A DNA stretch of 64,000 bases, from the NCBI GenBank assembly GCA_948442365.1, contig CAOJRU010000007.1:1-64000 (forward strand). The letters are read 5' to 3'. The notes below the pieces were generated by a model, which worked only from the letters and a program-made list of their open reading frames with translations, was not told where the DNA came from and ran no database searches. This stretch comes from an uncultured Clostridium sp. GTDB lineage: Bacteria; Bacillota; Clostridia; TANB77; CAG-508. The translations under genes were made by a program, and so were the position numbers. How positions within the stretch are numbered: the stretch's first letter is position 1; each line of letters starts with the position of its first letter. This document shows positions 40,264 through 48,714 of this stretch, in pieces.

Positions 40264-40330
40264 AAAATGGAACCAATGGACACCCAATGGACATTATCCC
40301 ACAATTCTTGTGCTAAGAAAGGAAAAAGAT

Positions 40331-41167
40331 ATGATAGTAGACAAAATAAAAAAAAGAGAGCCAACCGCTAAAAAAACAGAAAATCAAGTAGATATCCAAG
40401 TTGGCAAATGGGTAAAATGTGATAAGTGTAAAGAAATATTATATAAAGAGACTGTAAGAGCCAATAGTAGTATTTGCCCAAATTGTGGAGCTTATTTTAG
40501 AATGCATATTAATAAAAGGTTAGAAAGTATTATTGACAAAAATACTTATCAAAAGTTTGATCTAAATATTGATACTACCAATCCATTAGACTTAGAAGAT
40601 TATCCCAAAAAGATAAAAGGATTGAGAGAAAAAACAGGAATTCAAGAAGCTGTTAGCTGTGGAACAGGAGAAATAAAAGGTAAAAAAGTGGTAATTTGTG
40701 TTATGGATAGTGGCTTTTTGATGGGAAGTATGGGAGTTGTTGTAGGAGAAAAAATCACCTATGCGATAGAAAAAGCCATTGAATTAAAACTTCCTATTAT
40801 CATCTTTTGTGTTTCTGGTGGTGCTAGGATGCAAGAGGGAATCATATCATTAATGCAGATGGCAAAGACAACGGCCGCCATTGCTAAATTGAATGAAGCA
40901 GGCTTGTTATATATATCAGTTTTGACGGATCCAACTTATGGTGGTGTTACAGCATCTTTTGCTAGTATTGCTGATATTATATTAGCAGAACCAGGTGCCA
41001 TGATAGGATTTGCAGGACAACGAGTCATAGAACAAACCATTGGAGAAAAGTTGCCAGAAGGTTTTCAAACAGCAGAGTTTTTGCTAGAGCATGGTTTTAT
41101 TGATAAAATTGTAGAAAGAAAAGAGTTAAAAGATACGTTGTATCAGTTGATTCAGTTTCATAAATAA
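40331..41167 (+). CDS. accD: Acetyl-CoA carboxylase carboxyltransferase subunit beta
   Basis: Half of the carboxyltransferase that moves CO2 from biotin to acetyl-CoA. Zinc ribbon with CDKC near residue 37 and CPNC near 56, then the crotonase-like fold with [10 protein letters not shown] near 160, [11 protein letters not shown] near 195 and [11 protein letters not shown] near 223. 278 residues. ATG 40331 follows GAAAGGAAAAAG. Separated from accA by a family B repeat. Confidence 0.95.
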   Translation: MIVDKIKKREPTAKKTENQVDIQVGKWVKCDKCKEILYKETVRANSSICPNCGAYFRMHINKRLESIIDKNTYQKFDLNIDTTNPLDLEDYPKKIKGLREKTGIQEAVSCGTGEIKGKKVVICVMDSGFLMGSMGVVVGEKITYAIEKAIELKLPIIIFCVSGGARMQEGIISLMQMAKTTAAIAKLNEAGLLYISVLTDPTYGGVTASFASIADIILAEPGAMIGFAGQRVIEQTIGEKLPEGFQTAEFLLEHGFIDKIVERKELKDTLYQLIQFHK

Positions 41168-41191
41168 TAGTAACAGTCTAACTAGAAAATC

Positions 41192-41236
41192 AAAAGTTGC
41201 CAAAAAGGTCCGTCCCCAGTGGCACAGTGGCAAACT
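41192..41236. repeat. Hairpin repeat, family B, inside the fab operon
   Basis: GTTGCCAAAAAGGTCCGTCC core, right arm altered to CAGTGGCACAGTGGCAAAC. It lies between accD and accA without breaking the operon order. Confidence 0.75.
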
Positions 41237-41258
41237 ATAAAAGAAGGAGAGAAGTTTG

Positions 41259-42073
41259 ATGAAAGATTTGACAGCTTGGGAAAAGGTAGAGATAGCAAGA
41301 GATCCAAAAAGGAAAACAGCGTTAGATTATATAGAAGAAATTTTTGATGAATTTATAGAACTTCATGGAGACAGAAGTTTCAGAGATGATAAATCTATTG
41401 TATGTGGATTAGCTAAAATAGGAAATCAAAATTATACCATTATAGCAGAACAAAAAGGAAGAACCACAAAAGAAAATATAGAAAGAAATTTTGGAATGCC
41501 AAATCCAGAAGCATATCGAAAAGGAATCCGTTTTATGGAGCAAGCAGAAAAATTTAAAAGACCAATTATTACTTTTATTGATACCAAAGGTGCTTATCCA
41601 GGTATTGGAGCAGAAGAAAGGGGACAACGGGGAAGCCATTGCAAAATCTATGTTAGTGCTAAGTAAGTTAAAAGTACCAGTAATAGCCATTGTGATAGGA
41701 GAAGGCTCAAGCCGGAGGGGCTTTAGCTTTAGGGCTTGGAAATAAAGTTTTTATGCTGGAAAATGCTATTTATTCTATTTTATCACCAGAAGGATATGCT
41801 AGTATTTTATGGAAGGATTCATCTAGAACAAAAGAAGCAGCTGAAAAAATGAAATTGACAGCAAAGGATTTGTATGAATTACATATCATTGATAAAATAA
41901 TAAAAGAACCTAAGGGGGATGAGGAAGAGAGTTTCTTGAAAGTGGCTAAAAGCTTGAAGAAGGAAATAACAAAGATGACACAAGAAATGAAAGGTATGAG
42001 TCCAGAGGATATGGTAGAGCAACGATACCAAAAATTCAGAAATATGGGTGAATATAAAATAATGGAAAATTAG
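41259..42073 (+). CDS. accA: Acetyl-CoA carboxylase carboxyltransferase subunit alpha, two CGG +1 shifts
   Basis: Partner of AccD. N-terminal [20 protein letters not shown] and HGDRSFRDD, then [18 protein letters not shown]. At 41628 the next codon is CGG; skipping C gives [28 protein letters not shown]. At 41713 the next is CGG again; skipping C gives [21 protein letters not shown] and [10 protein letters not shown]. The product runs on to 42073, about 270 residues, matching the family. Both restored glycines are strictly expected (GQGEAIA and GSGGALA-type loops forming the oxyanion/CoA site). ATG 41259 follows AAGGAGA; a TTG at 41256 is less likely. Lies between accD and fabI. Confidence 0.9.
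41628..41630 (+). other. CGG +1 recoding site 1 in accA
   Basis: GGA CAA CGG GGA; skipping C gives GGA CAA GGG GAA GCC ATT, the conserved RGQGEAI. Confidence 0.9.
41713..41715 (+). other. CGG +1 recoding site 2 in accA
   Basis: TCA AGC CGG AGG; skipping C gives TCA AGC GGA GGG GCT TTA, the conserved SSGGALAL. Confidence 0.9.
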
Positions 42074-42089
42074 TAAGGAGGAAAAGGAA

Positions 42090-42863
42090 ATGATTTTAGA
42101 GGGAAAGAAAATTTTAATTATGGGAATTAGAAATAAGTGGAGTATTGCATTTGGAATTGCAAAAGCTGCTTATGAAAATGGAGCAAAGTTGATTTTTACG
42201 TATATGGGAGAAGAAAATAAGGAGAAAATAGAAGAGTTAACAGCAGAATTTAAAGGAAGTAAAGCTTATGTTTTGGATGGTGCTTCTGAAGATGAAATTG
42301 TAAAACAAACTTTTACAAAAATCAAAGAAGAAAATGGGAAAGTAGATGGTATTGTACATGCCGTAGCACATGCTAATACAGAAGATTTACACAATGACTT
42401 TATTTTCACCAGTAAAGAAGGGTTTGCTCATGCTTGTGATGTAAGTAGTTATTCGTTTGTATTAGCAGCAAGGCAAGCAAAAGCGTTAGATATGTTAAAT
42501 GAAAATGCAAGTTTGGTGACATTAACCTATCATGGTTCTACAAAAGTAATTGATAATTATAATGTTATGGGAGTGGCAAAAGCAGCCTTAGAAGCAAGTG
42601 TTAGATATTTAGCAGAAAATTTAGGAAAAGAAGGAATTAGAGTAAATGCAGTTTCAGCAGGTCCAATCAAAACTTTATCAGCAAAGGGAATTAAAGATTT
42701 TGGTTCTGTTTTAACCGTGATAGAAGAAAAAGCTCCTCTACATAAAAATGTAACTACTACACAAGTTGGAAATGTAGCAACATTTTTATTAAGTTCCATG
42801 TCAGATAGTGTAACAGGTCAAGTGGTTTATGCTGATAATGGATATAATATTATGGGAATTTAA
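42090..42863 (+). CDS. fabI: Enoyl-ACP reductase, FabI type
   Basis: Final reduction of the elongation cycle. N-terminal GKKILIMGIRNKWSIAFGIA, catalytic Tyr/Lys in YNVMGVAKAALEASVRYL near residue 156, substrate loop SAGPIKTLSAKGI near 190, C-terminal SDSVTGQVVYADNGYNIMG. 257 residues. AAGGAGGAAAAGG site ahead of ATG. Last gene of the operon, followed by the structured element at 42885. Type II synthesis here uses FabI rather than FabK. Confidence 0.95.
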   Translation: MILEGKKILIMGIRNKWSIAFGIAKAAYENGAKLIFTYMGEENKEKIEELTAEFKGSKAYVLDGASEDEIVKQTFTKIKEENGKVDGIVHAVAHANTEDLHNDFIFTSKEGFAHACDVSSYSFVLAARQAKALDMLNENASLVTLTYHGSTKVIDNYNVMGVAKAALEASVRYLAENLGKEGIRVNAVSAGPIKTLSAKGIKDFGSVLTVIEEKAPLHKNVTTTQVGNVATFLLSSMSDSVTGQVVYADNGYNIMGI

Positions 42864-42884
42864 AATTATAGAAAAAAGTCATGT

Positions 42885-42983
42885 AAAAGGTTGCAATATA
42901 AGTATTTTTGGAAAAAACATAGCTGGGGTCACTTTATCTACCTATAGATGTTTTCTTCAAAATATTTATATTGCAACCTTTTT
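42885..42983 (+). ncRNA. Structured RNA/terminator element, family C copy 1
   Basis: Outer stem AAAAGGTTGCAATATAA with TTATATTGCAACCTTTT, then T-rich tail. Inside is a core shared with 60424 and 61147: TATTTTTxGAAAAAACATAG, GCTGGGGTC, a small variable hairpin (ATCTA-CCTA-TAGAT) and TTTTCTTCAAAATATTTA. Outer stems differ between copies but keep pairing, so the RNA fold is selected. It ends the fab operon. Confidence 0.75.
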
Positions 42984-43022
42984 ATATTTTTTTGTTGAGA
43001 TATTAACAATTTGTTAAATATT

Positions 43023-43730
43023 TTATTCTTTTATTTCTTGTGCTAATTTGTCAATTGCTTTTGTTTCAATTCGTGATACATAGGAACGAGAAATTCCCAT
43101 CATACTAGCAATTTCATTTTGTGTTTTTGGTTTATGACCACCTAAGCCAAATCGTAATTCTAAAATCGTTCTTTCTCTATCTTTTAAAACATCTTTCATT
43201 TTTTGGCAAAGTAATTTTATTTTCATTTTAATGTCTACTTCATCTTCTATATTTCTTTCGTTGTTTTCTAAAATTTCTTGAAGCGTAACAACATTATCGT
43301 CTTTATCTTTTCCAATAGGCTCATTCAAATAAACTTCTGCTCCTAGCTTTTTTGTTGCACGCAAGTGCATTAATATTTCGTTATCAATACAACGTGATAC
43401 ATAGGTAGAAAGTCTAGCCCCTTTTTCTACTTTAAAACTATTAATACCTTTAATTAGACCAACGGTCCCAATGGATATTAGGTCATCTTGTTCTACTTTG
43501 GTTGTACTATATTTTTTAGCTACATGGGCTACTAATCTTAGATTTCTTTCAATTAGAATATTTCTAGCTTCATCATCTCCTTTTGCCATTTGCTCTAAAC
43601 AATTTCTTTCTTCTTCTGCTGTTAGTGGTTCAGGAAATAAATTTCCACCTTGAATATAGCCAACGACAAATACAGCTGATTTTAGGAATTCTAAAAAACC
43701 TAGTATCCCTGTCATACATAATGATAGCAA
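43023..43730 (-). CDS. sigK: RNA polymerase sporulation sigma factor SigK
   Basis: Late mother-cell sigma factor. 235 residues with a hydrophobic N-terminal pro-region (about 1-22, MTGILGFLEFLKSAVFVVGYIQGG) typical of pro-sigma-K. Then region 2 (RNLRLVAHVAKKYS, DDLISIGTVGLIKGINSF, ARLSTYVSRCIDNEILMHLR) and region 4 (LRFGLGGHKPKTQNEIASMMGISRSYVSRIETKAI). TTG 43730 has GGAGGTG at good spacing; ATG 43715 is too far from it. The gene is continuous, with no skin-type insertion. Indicates a spore-forming lineage. Confidence 0.93.
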   Translation of the reverse strand: MLSLCMTGILGFLEFLKSAVFVVGYIQGGNLFPEPLTAEEERNCLEQMAKGDDEARNILIERNLRLVAHVAKKYSTTKVEQDDLISIGTVGLIKGINSFKVEKGARLSTYVSRCIDNEILMHLRATKKLGAEVYLNEPIGKDKDDNVVTLQEILENNERNIEDEVDIKMKIKLLCQKMKDVLKDRERTILELRFGLGGHKPKTQNEIASMMGISRSYVSRIETKAIDKLAQEIKE

Positions 43731-44007
43731 TATAAATGCACCTCCATTTTTGTTGGTTTAAGCTTGCTTTCTATCTTTTTTAACCAACGATATAGAAATA
43801 GTTTCTAATTTTTATTTCTACATAATGAAGTATATGTTACAGAAAAATAAAAGTGCATGACCCTTTTAAATTTTTAAACTAGTTTCTCATAAGTTTAAGT
43901 TTGAACCGCCATTTGCAAAGACTAAACTTTAAATTTTATAAGTACTTGAAAATATTTCCATACTATGATAGAATAAAAGCCATCATAAAAATAGAATAGG
44001 AGAAAAA

Positions 44008-44682
44008 ATGCAAAGAACAAAATTAAAAGATAGAATATTACCCAAATATACAAAAGGAGAAGAAATATTTAATATGACTTCCCATATTGTAGGAGCTGTT
44101 TTAGGTGTGGTAGCAACGGTTTTGTGTATTGTATTTGCAGCGGTACATGGTAATGGATATGGGGTGGTAAGTGGTTCCATTTATGGTGTTACCATGATTA
44201 TTTTATATACGATGTCGAGTATTTATCATGGATTAAGTCCAAGAATTAAATCTAAAAAAGTATTTCAAGTACTAGATCATTGTTCCATATTTTTATTAAT
44301 AGCAGGTTCATATACACCATTTGCGCTATGTTCCATTCGAGGAGTTGATACCTTAGTAGGTTGGGCAATATTTGGCATAATATGGTTATTTGCTATTTTA
44401 GGAATTGTATTAAACTCCATTGATATTAAAAAATTTAAAACATTTTCTATGATATGTTATTTATTAATGGGGTGGTGTATTCTAATAAAAGGAAGTTTAC
44501 TTCCCGAATTATTAACAACAAATGGTTTTATCCTTTTAGTAGCGGGTGGAATTGCTTATACTATAGGAGCTGTTATCTATGGAGTAGGAAAAAAACATAA
44601 GTATTTTCATTCCATTTTTCACTTGTTTATTTTATTAGGTAGCTTTTTACATTTCTTGTGCATATTATTATATGTAATGTAA
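44008..44682 (+). CDS. Hemolysin III / PAQR family membrane protein
   Basis: 224 residues with seven hydrophobic helices. Family motifs: EEIFNMTSHIVGAVLG near residue 15, SSIYHGLSP near 70, LDHCSIFLLIAGSYTPF near 90 and HSIFHLFILLGSFLHF near 205, providing the presumed metal-binding Ser, Asp and His residues. Start ATG 44008 after AGGAGAAAAA. Named for historical hemolysin activity; true function uncertain, probably a zinc-dependent membrane hydrolase or homeostasis protein. Confidence 0.9.
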   Translation: MQRTKLKDRILPKYTKGEEIFNMTSHIVGAVLGVVATVLCIVFAAVHGNGYGVVSGSIYGVTMIILYTMSSIYHGLSPRIKSKKVFQVLDHCSIFLLIAGSYTPFALCSIRGVDTLVGWAIFGIIWLFAILGIVLNSIDIKKFKTFSMICYLLMGWCILIKGSLLPELLTTNGFILLVAGGIAYTIGAVIYGVGKKHKYFHSIFHLFILLGSFLHFLCILLYVM

Positions 44683-44690
44683 AGGAAAAA

Positions 44691-44721
44691 TTGCCAATGA
44701 TTCCTAAGTTTATTTGGCAAC
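44691..44721. repeat. Hairpin repeat, family D
   Basis: TTGCCAATGATTCCTAAG plus TTTATTTGGCAA; its reverse complement resembles the hairpin at 63262. Acts as a terminator-like stem after the hemolysin III gene. Confidence 0.6.
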
Positions 44722-44914
44722 TTTGGTAGAATAATAAAAAACAAAAAAACAGAGAATGCAGAATTCTCTATTAAAATAAATACATTTTATTTTAACATAT
44801 TTTAAGTGAAAATACAAATTATAAAAAATAGCCATTAAGAGAGATTTTTATAGGAAAGAGTAAGATAAGTATATTAAAAAATAGAAATAAAGGTAATTTA
44901 TCAATTCATTTAAT

Positions 44915-44943
44915 TTGTAAAACTAGATAGTTTATGTTAAAAT
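44915..44943 (+). promoter_or_regulatory. Promoter of the 6S RNA
   Basis: TTGTAA, 17-base spacer, TAAAAT, about 7-10 bases before the expected RNA start. Confidence 0.5.
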
Positions 44944-44949
44944 AACAAT

Positions 44950-45163
44950 AGATAATAAAAGAATAAGTTTATCCCTGCGTAGTGCGTATAGGCAGAATTT
45001 TTAGAACCAACACACGATAAGAGGGGCCGAACTCTCAATATGGCGTGCAAGCTCACCGAATTTGTAGTGAGAAGCCCAGAAGTATTTAGGTAGGCACCCA
45101 CCTGTTTTTGGGAACAGGTCCTTAAAAATTCATGGCAGCTGACGGCTAAGGCGGGGCTTTTTA
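44950..45163 (+). ncRNA. ssrS: 6S RNA (SsrS)
   Basis: A stretch of about 200 bases with no ORF and higher GC. 5' CCCTGC pairs with 3' GCGGGG near 45150, closing the molecule, followed by a CTTTTT terminator. The interior carries the clostridial 6S pattern AGAACCAACAC, GGCGTGCAAGCTCACCGA, TAGTGAGAAGCCC, GGTAGGCACCCACCT and GCAGCTGACGGC. 6S RNA binds sigma-A RNA polymerase as a promoter mimic. Ends estimated to within 10 bases; recognised from memory of clostridial 6S sequences, not a model search. Confidence 0.75.
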
Positions 45164-45184
45164 TGTGCTGTTATGCTAGTATAG

Positions 45185-45225
45185 GAAAAGTTGCCAAAAA
45201 GGTCCGTCCCCTTTGGCAACTTTTG
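45185..45225. repeat. Hairpin repeat, family B
   Basis: AAAAGTTGCC and GGCAACTTTT around AAAAAGGTCCGTCCCCTTT. Lies between 6S RNA and the convergent pepV gene. Confidence 0.8.
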
Positions 45226-45232
45226 CATTTTC

Positions 45233-46642
45233 TTAAAAATCATCTAAGGCTAAAATGGCTTTGGCATAGATTTTGCAAGAAAGTAATAATTTATCAATAT
45301 CTATAAATTCATCAGTTTGATGACACATATCCAAATCACCTGGAAAGTTAGCTCCGAACGAAATGCAATTGTCAAAAGCACGAGCATAGGTAGCACCGCC
45401 AATTGCAATTGGTTCTAAATGGGAATTGGTTTCTTCGTTATAAATGTTACAAAGTGTTTTTACCAAGTTATTTTCTTTTGGAATATAAAGGGCAGGCTTA
45501 TAAAAAGGAGTATTAAAATCAACATCAGGATAGGAATGAATTGTTTTGGAAAACCTATCTTCTATATCCATTATATTTGCTGTTACTGGAATACGAAGAT
45601 TTAAACCAATGGCTAAGATGTTATTTTTAAAAGAAAGGTTTCCTACATTTAAGGTTAATTTTCCAGATTCGTCTTCATAATCAATTCCTAACTTTTTACC
45701 ATCATATTGGGTGTTTATATAAGTTGCAAAGAAATCTAACAATGGTACTTTTATAACATATAAATTAAAAATTTTAGAAAGTATAACCAATAATCTAGCA
45801 ATCGCATTGGTTCCTGATTCTGGATGAGCTGCATGGCTAGATTTGCCATAAGAGGTCAGTTTGATTTCTTCTTCATCTATTTTATAAATATCTATTTCAA
45901 AATTAGTTTCTGAAATGATTTTTCTTAAATTTTCAATAAAAGTATTCATGGCTATTTTTTTACAATTAATTTTTAAAGTGATACTACACATTTTAGGAAC
46001 AACGTTAATAGCATTATCATAAGTATTAATATCTTTTATGACAATGTCTTTGGCTAAAAAGGTAGAGTAATCCATTTTTAAATAGCTAGTCATGATTGAT
46101 TTTTCAGAATGGATACACGGAAAATCAGCATCAGGACTAAATCCTATGGAAGGAGATTCTTCATATTTTTTATAGTAATGGATACATTTCCAATCGTTTT
46201 CTTCATTTAATCCTAGAATTAAACGGACACGTTTATGAACTTTACAAGTTTCCATGATAGATTTCATGGCATATAAAGCACTAATAACAGGTCCTTTGTC
46301 ATCAATGGCACCTCTACCATAAATTTTATTGTCTGAAATAGTAGCACTAAAAGGTGGATAGGTCCAATTGTCACCTTCAGGAACAACGTCTAAATGTCCA
46401 ATAATTCCAATTAATTCTTTGCCTTTCCCAAATTCAATATAACCACAATAACCATCTATATTTTTAGTTCGAAATCCTAGATTTTTTCCAAGTTCAAGCA
46501 TGTATTCTAAGGCATCGTTAATGGGCTCTCCAAAAGGATGAAGTGCATTGTTAGAAACTGAAATGACACTTGGGATTTTTATTAATTCTTGCGTTTTTTG
46601 TATGATTTCATTTTTGTGGTTTTCTATATATTTATGAATCAT
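45233..46642 (-). CDS. pepV: M20-family dipeptidase PepV (Sapep)
   Basis: Zinc aminopeptidase releasing the N-terminal residue of dipeptides. Metal ligands in IGHLDVVPEGDNW near residue 85, GRGAIDDKGPVISALYAMK near 115, GLNEENDWK near 150 and FSPDADFP near 170. The lid domain follows, and YGKSSHAAHPESGTNAIA near 270. 469 residues, normal for PepV. Reverse oriented, with its own promoter region upstream (46645-46700, AT-rich). Confidence 0.92.
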   Translation of the reverse strand: MIHKYIENHKNEIIQKTQELIKIPSVISVSNNALHPFGEPINDALEYMLELGKNLGFRTKNIDGYCGYIEFGKGKELIGIIGHLDVVPEGDNWTYPPFSATISDNKIYGRGAIDDKGPVISALYAMKSIMETCKVHKRVRLILGLNEENDWKCIHYYKKYEESPSIGFSPDADFPCIHSEKSIMTSYLKMDYSTFLAKDIVIKDINTYDNAINVVPKMCSITLKINCKKIAMNTFIENLRKIISETNFEIDIYKIDEEEIKLTSYGKSSHAAHPESGTNAIARLLVILSKIFNLYVIKVPLLDFFATYINTQYDGKKLGIDYEDESGKLTLNVGNLSFKNNILAIGLNLRIPVTANIMDIEDRFSKTIHSYPDVDFNTPFYKPALYIPKENNLVKTLCNIYNEETNSHLEPIAIGGATYARAFDNCISFGANFPGDLDMCHQTDEFIDIDKLLLSCKIYAKAILALDDF

Positions 46643-46830
46643 AGTATCAATCCTTTCCTTATTCTATTTAGTTTTCTATAGTATAACATAATATGCAAGA
46701 TAATTGGTATTATACGTGGAAATAATAGAAATAGGAAAGTATTTTTTAAAAATTTTATAGAGAGAAACTTTTTAGTACAATATAATTTTAAACCAAATTG
46801 AAATTATTTTGAAATCCATATATATACTTA

Positions 46831-46859
46831 TTGACATGATTTTCGTACATTAATAAAAT
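46831..46859 (+). promoter_or_regulatory. Sigma-A-type promoter before the DUF1016 fragment
   Basis: TTGACA, 17-base spacer, TAAAAT. The remaining 46660-46830 stretch is AT-rich with no other feature I can support. Confidence 0.6.
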
Positions 46860-46945
46860 ACATATATAGTTGATATAAAAGTTAAAATAATGAATGAAAA
46901 AAGGAGAGGATTAAATGAAAAAAATGAAAAAGGAGCAGTTAAATT

Positions 46946-47257
46946 ATGAATCAAGATTTAATTTTAGATAGATTAGCTAATAATATTATAGATTATACAA
47001 TACAGACTAGAGAAAGAGTATATAATAATGTTAGAGAAGAGATGGTAAACTATTATTGGAATGTTGGAAGAATGATAGTTGAAGAAGAGCAAGGAGGAGA
47101 TATTACTCCAGAATATGGTAGAAAATTATATTTAGAATTAGCAAAAAGACTTACAAAGCAAATGGAGAAAGGGTATTCACGTTCTAATTTATTTAATATG
47201 AGGAATTTTTATATAACATATCCGATTGTCCAGACGTCTGGACAATTTGAAAATTGA
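46946..47257 (+). pseudogene. Truncated DUF1016 (YhcG-type) N-terminal fragment
   Basis: 103 residues matching only the N-terminal helical domain of DUF1016/YhcG nucleases (RVYNNVREEMVNYYWNVGRMIVEEEQGG ... YGRKLYLELAKRL ... FNMRNFYITYP). The PDDEXK nuclease half, normally some 200 further residues, is missing; the frame ends at TSGQFEN and no continuation appears in any frame. There is no CGG at the break, so this is true gene decay, probably from recombination that also left the adjoining fragment at 47325. A promoter and ribosome site remain. Confidence 0.75.
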
Positions 47258-47324
47258 AAGAGTTAGATTAAAATTTCTAAAACGATTTTTTTGTAGAAAT
47301 TTTTTGTCTACTTAAAAAAATATA

Positions 47325-47545
47325 AAGTTGTACCAAATACAATTGAAAGAATTGGAGATGGAGCTTTCTATGGTAACAATAATATAAAAAATATAACCAT
47401 TCCAGCTAGTGTTAAAAATATGGGTTATGATGTTTTTTGTTATTGGACATTAGGTCAAACAATAACTATTATGGGTTCAATAGATGAGTGGAGTTCTGGT
47501 TGGAATGGCGAATGTGATGCTAATATTGTATATAAAAACCAATAA
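47325..47545 (+). pseudogene. 3' fragment duplicating the end of the 47773 gene
   Basis: About 215 bases nearly identical to 48487-48702: same IERIGDGAFYGNNNIKNI repeat and same VYKNQ end. A few differences (for example GAA for AGA in WNGxCDAN). There is no start codon or upstream part, so it is debris of a paralogous surface-protein gene. Confidence 0.85.
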
Positions 47546-47587
47546 TAGAAAAAAGTAAACTTGTTTTAAATAAAAAAAGTAGACTAA

Positions 47588-47616
47588 TTGACAAATAAAT
47601 TAAAGATTGGTAAAAT
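47588..47616 (+). promoter_or_regulatory. Promoter of the first prepilin-like gene
   Basis: TTGACA, 17-base spacer, TAAAAT. The flanking CTAATTGACAA is shared with the promoter at 51004, which drives the second prepilin-like gene. Confidence 0.6.
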
Positions 47617-47772
47617 TCTTCTATAAATTAGGAACTATAAAAAAATAGTAAAACATTGAAATAGAATCGATGTAGAATAAAAAGTACATAGGAAACAATG
47701 TATACTATACTTTAAAATAGTGAATAATAGTAAAAAATGAACCAAGAAAAACAAAAGAAAGAGGAGGATTTT

Positions 47773-48702
47773 ATGAAGAAAAAAATCGAATTAAAGAAAA
47801 AAGGAAAGTCTAACAAAGGTATTACATTAATAGCCTTAGTTATTACTATTATTGTATTGCTAATTCTAGCAGCAGTAAGTATAGCAACATTAACAGGAGA
47901 AAATGGAATTTTAACAAAGGCTTCTACGGCCAAAAAAGAAACGGAGATGGCAACAGAGGACGAGAAAGTAAGATTGGCAGTAGCAGCTTCTATCGACAAC
48001 AACGGGGATTTTGATTCCAATTTACTTCCAAGTGAATTGGAAAAATATGAACTAACAGGAACACCTAGTGGAGACAATATAATAGTAGATACCAAAAACA
48101 AAATATATACTATTGACAGTAAAGGAAAAATAACAGAAACCAACAAGACAAATACAGATCAAAAGGAAGAAATAGTAACAGCACCAGAAAGTTATGTGAA
48201 ATCTTTTAATGCAGGAAAAGGTGGAAATGATAATATTATTGGTTATATTGTTAAAAATACAAAAAATCAAAATGCCTATGATATGATTTTTGTAGGAACA
48301 GGAGAAATGGGAACTGGATGGTATGGTAATACAGAAGGAGAGTTAAGAGAACCATTATCAGATTATGCCTCTTTTGGTAGTATGACCACTTGGAAAGCAG
48401 ATTTTATAAATATCAAATTTTCATCAGGCATAATTAATATTCCAGAATGGACATTTAATGGTTCTAATACTTTAGAAAAAATAGTTTTACCAAACACAAT
48501 TGAAAGAATTGGAGATGGAGCTTTCTATGGTAACAATAATATAAAAAATATAACCATTCCAGCTAGTGTTAAAAATATGGGTTATGATGTTTTTTGTTAT
48601 TGGACATTAGGTCAAACAATAACTATTATGGGTTCAATAGATGAGTGGAGTTCTGGTTGGAATGGCAGATGTGATGCTAATATTGTATATAAAAATCAAT
48701 AA
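47773..48702 (+). CDS. Prepilin-like protein with BspA-type leucine-rich repeat
   Basis: 309 residues. The N-terminus is a type IV prepilin signal: basic leader ending in KG, then ITLIALVITIIVLLILAAVS, with processing expected between Gly and Ile. A short pilin-like helix (about 50-75) and a variable linker follow. The C-terminal part (about 210-300) contains a BspA-like LRR_5 repeat (FNGSNTLEKIVLPNTIERIGDGAFYGNNN, IKNITIPASVKNMG). ATG 47773 follows a perfect GAGGAGG. Probably a surface-exposed pseudopilin or adhesin. The GH3 gene follows 12 bases later, likely the same operon. Its 3' end is duplicated at 47325. Confidence 0.8.
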   Translation: MKKKIELKKKGKSNKGITLIALVITIIVLLILAAVSIATLTGENGILTKASTAKKETEMATEDEKVRLAVAASIDNNGDFDSNLLPSELEKYELTGTPSGDNIIVDTKNKIYTIDSKGKITETNKTNTDQKEEIVTAPESYVKSFNAGKGGNDNIIGYIVKNTKNQNAYDMIFVGTGEMGTGWYGNTEGELREPLSDYASFGSMTTWKADFINIKFSSGIINIPEWTFNGSNTLEKIVLPNTIERIGDGAFYGNNNIKNITIPASVKNMGYDVFCYWTLGQTITIMGSIDEWSSGWNGRCDANIVYKNQ

Positions 48703-48714
48703 AAAGGAAAAGAA

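Noticed and set aside
44950..45163. tmRNA or RNase P RNA for the structured GC-rich region
   Set aside because: No tRNA-like ends or tag ORF, and the size (about 210 bases) and closing stem fit 6S RNA better.
46946..47257. DUF1016 fragment as a further CGG frameshift case
   Set aside because: No CGG near the break and no continuation of the protein in another frame; it is a true truncation.
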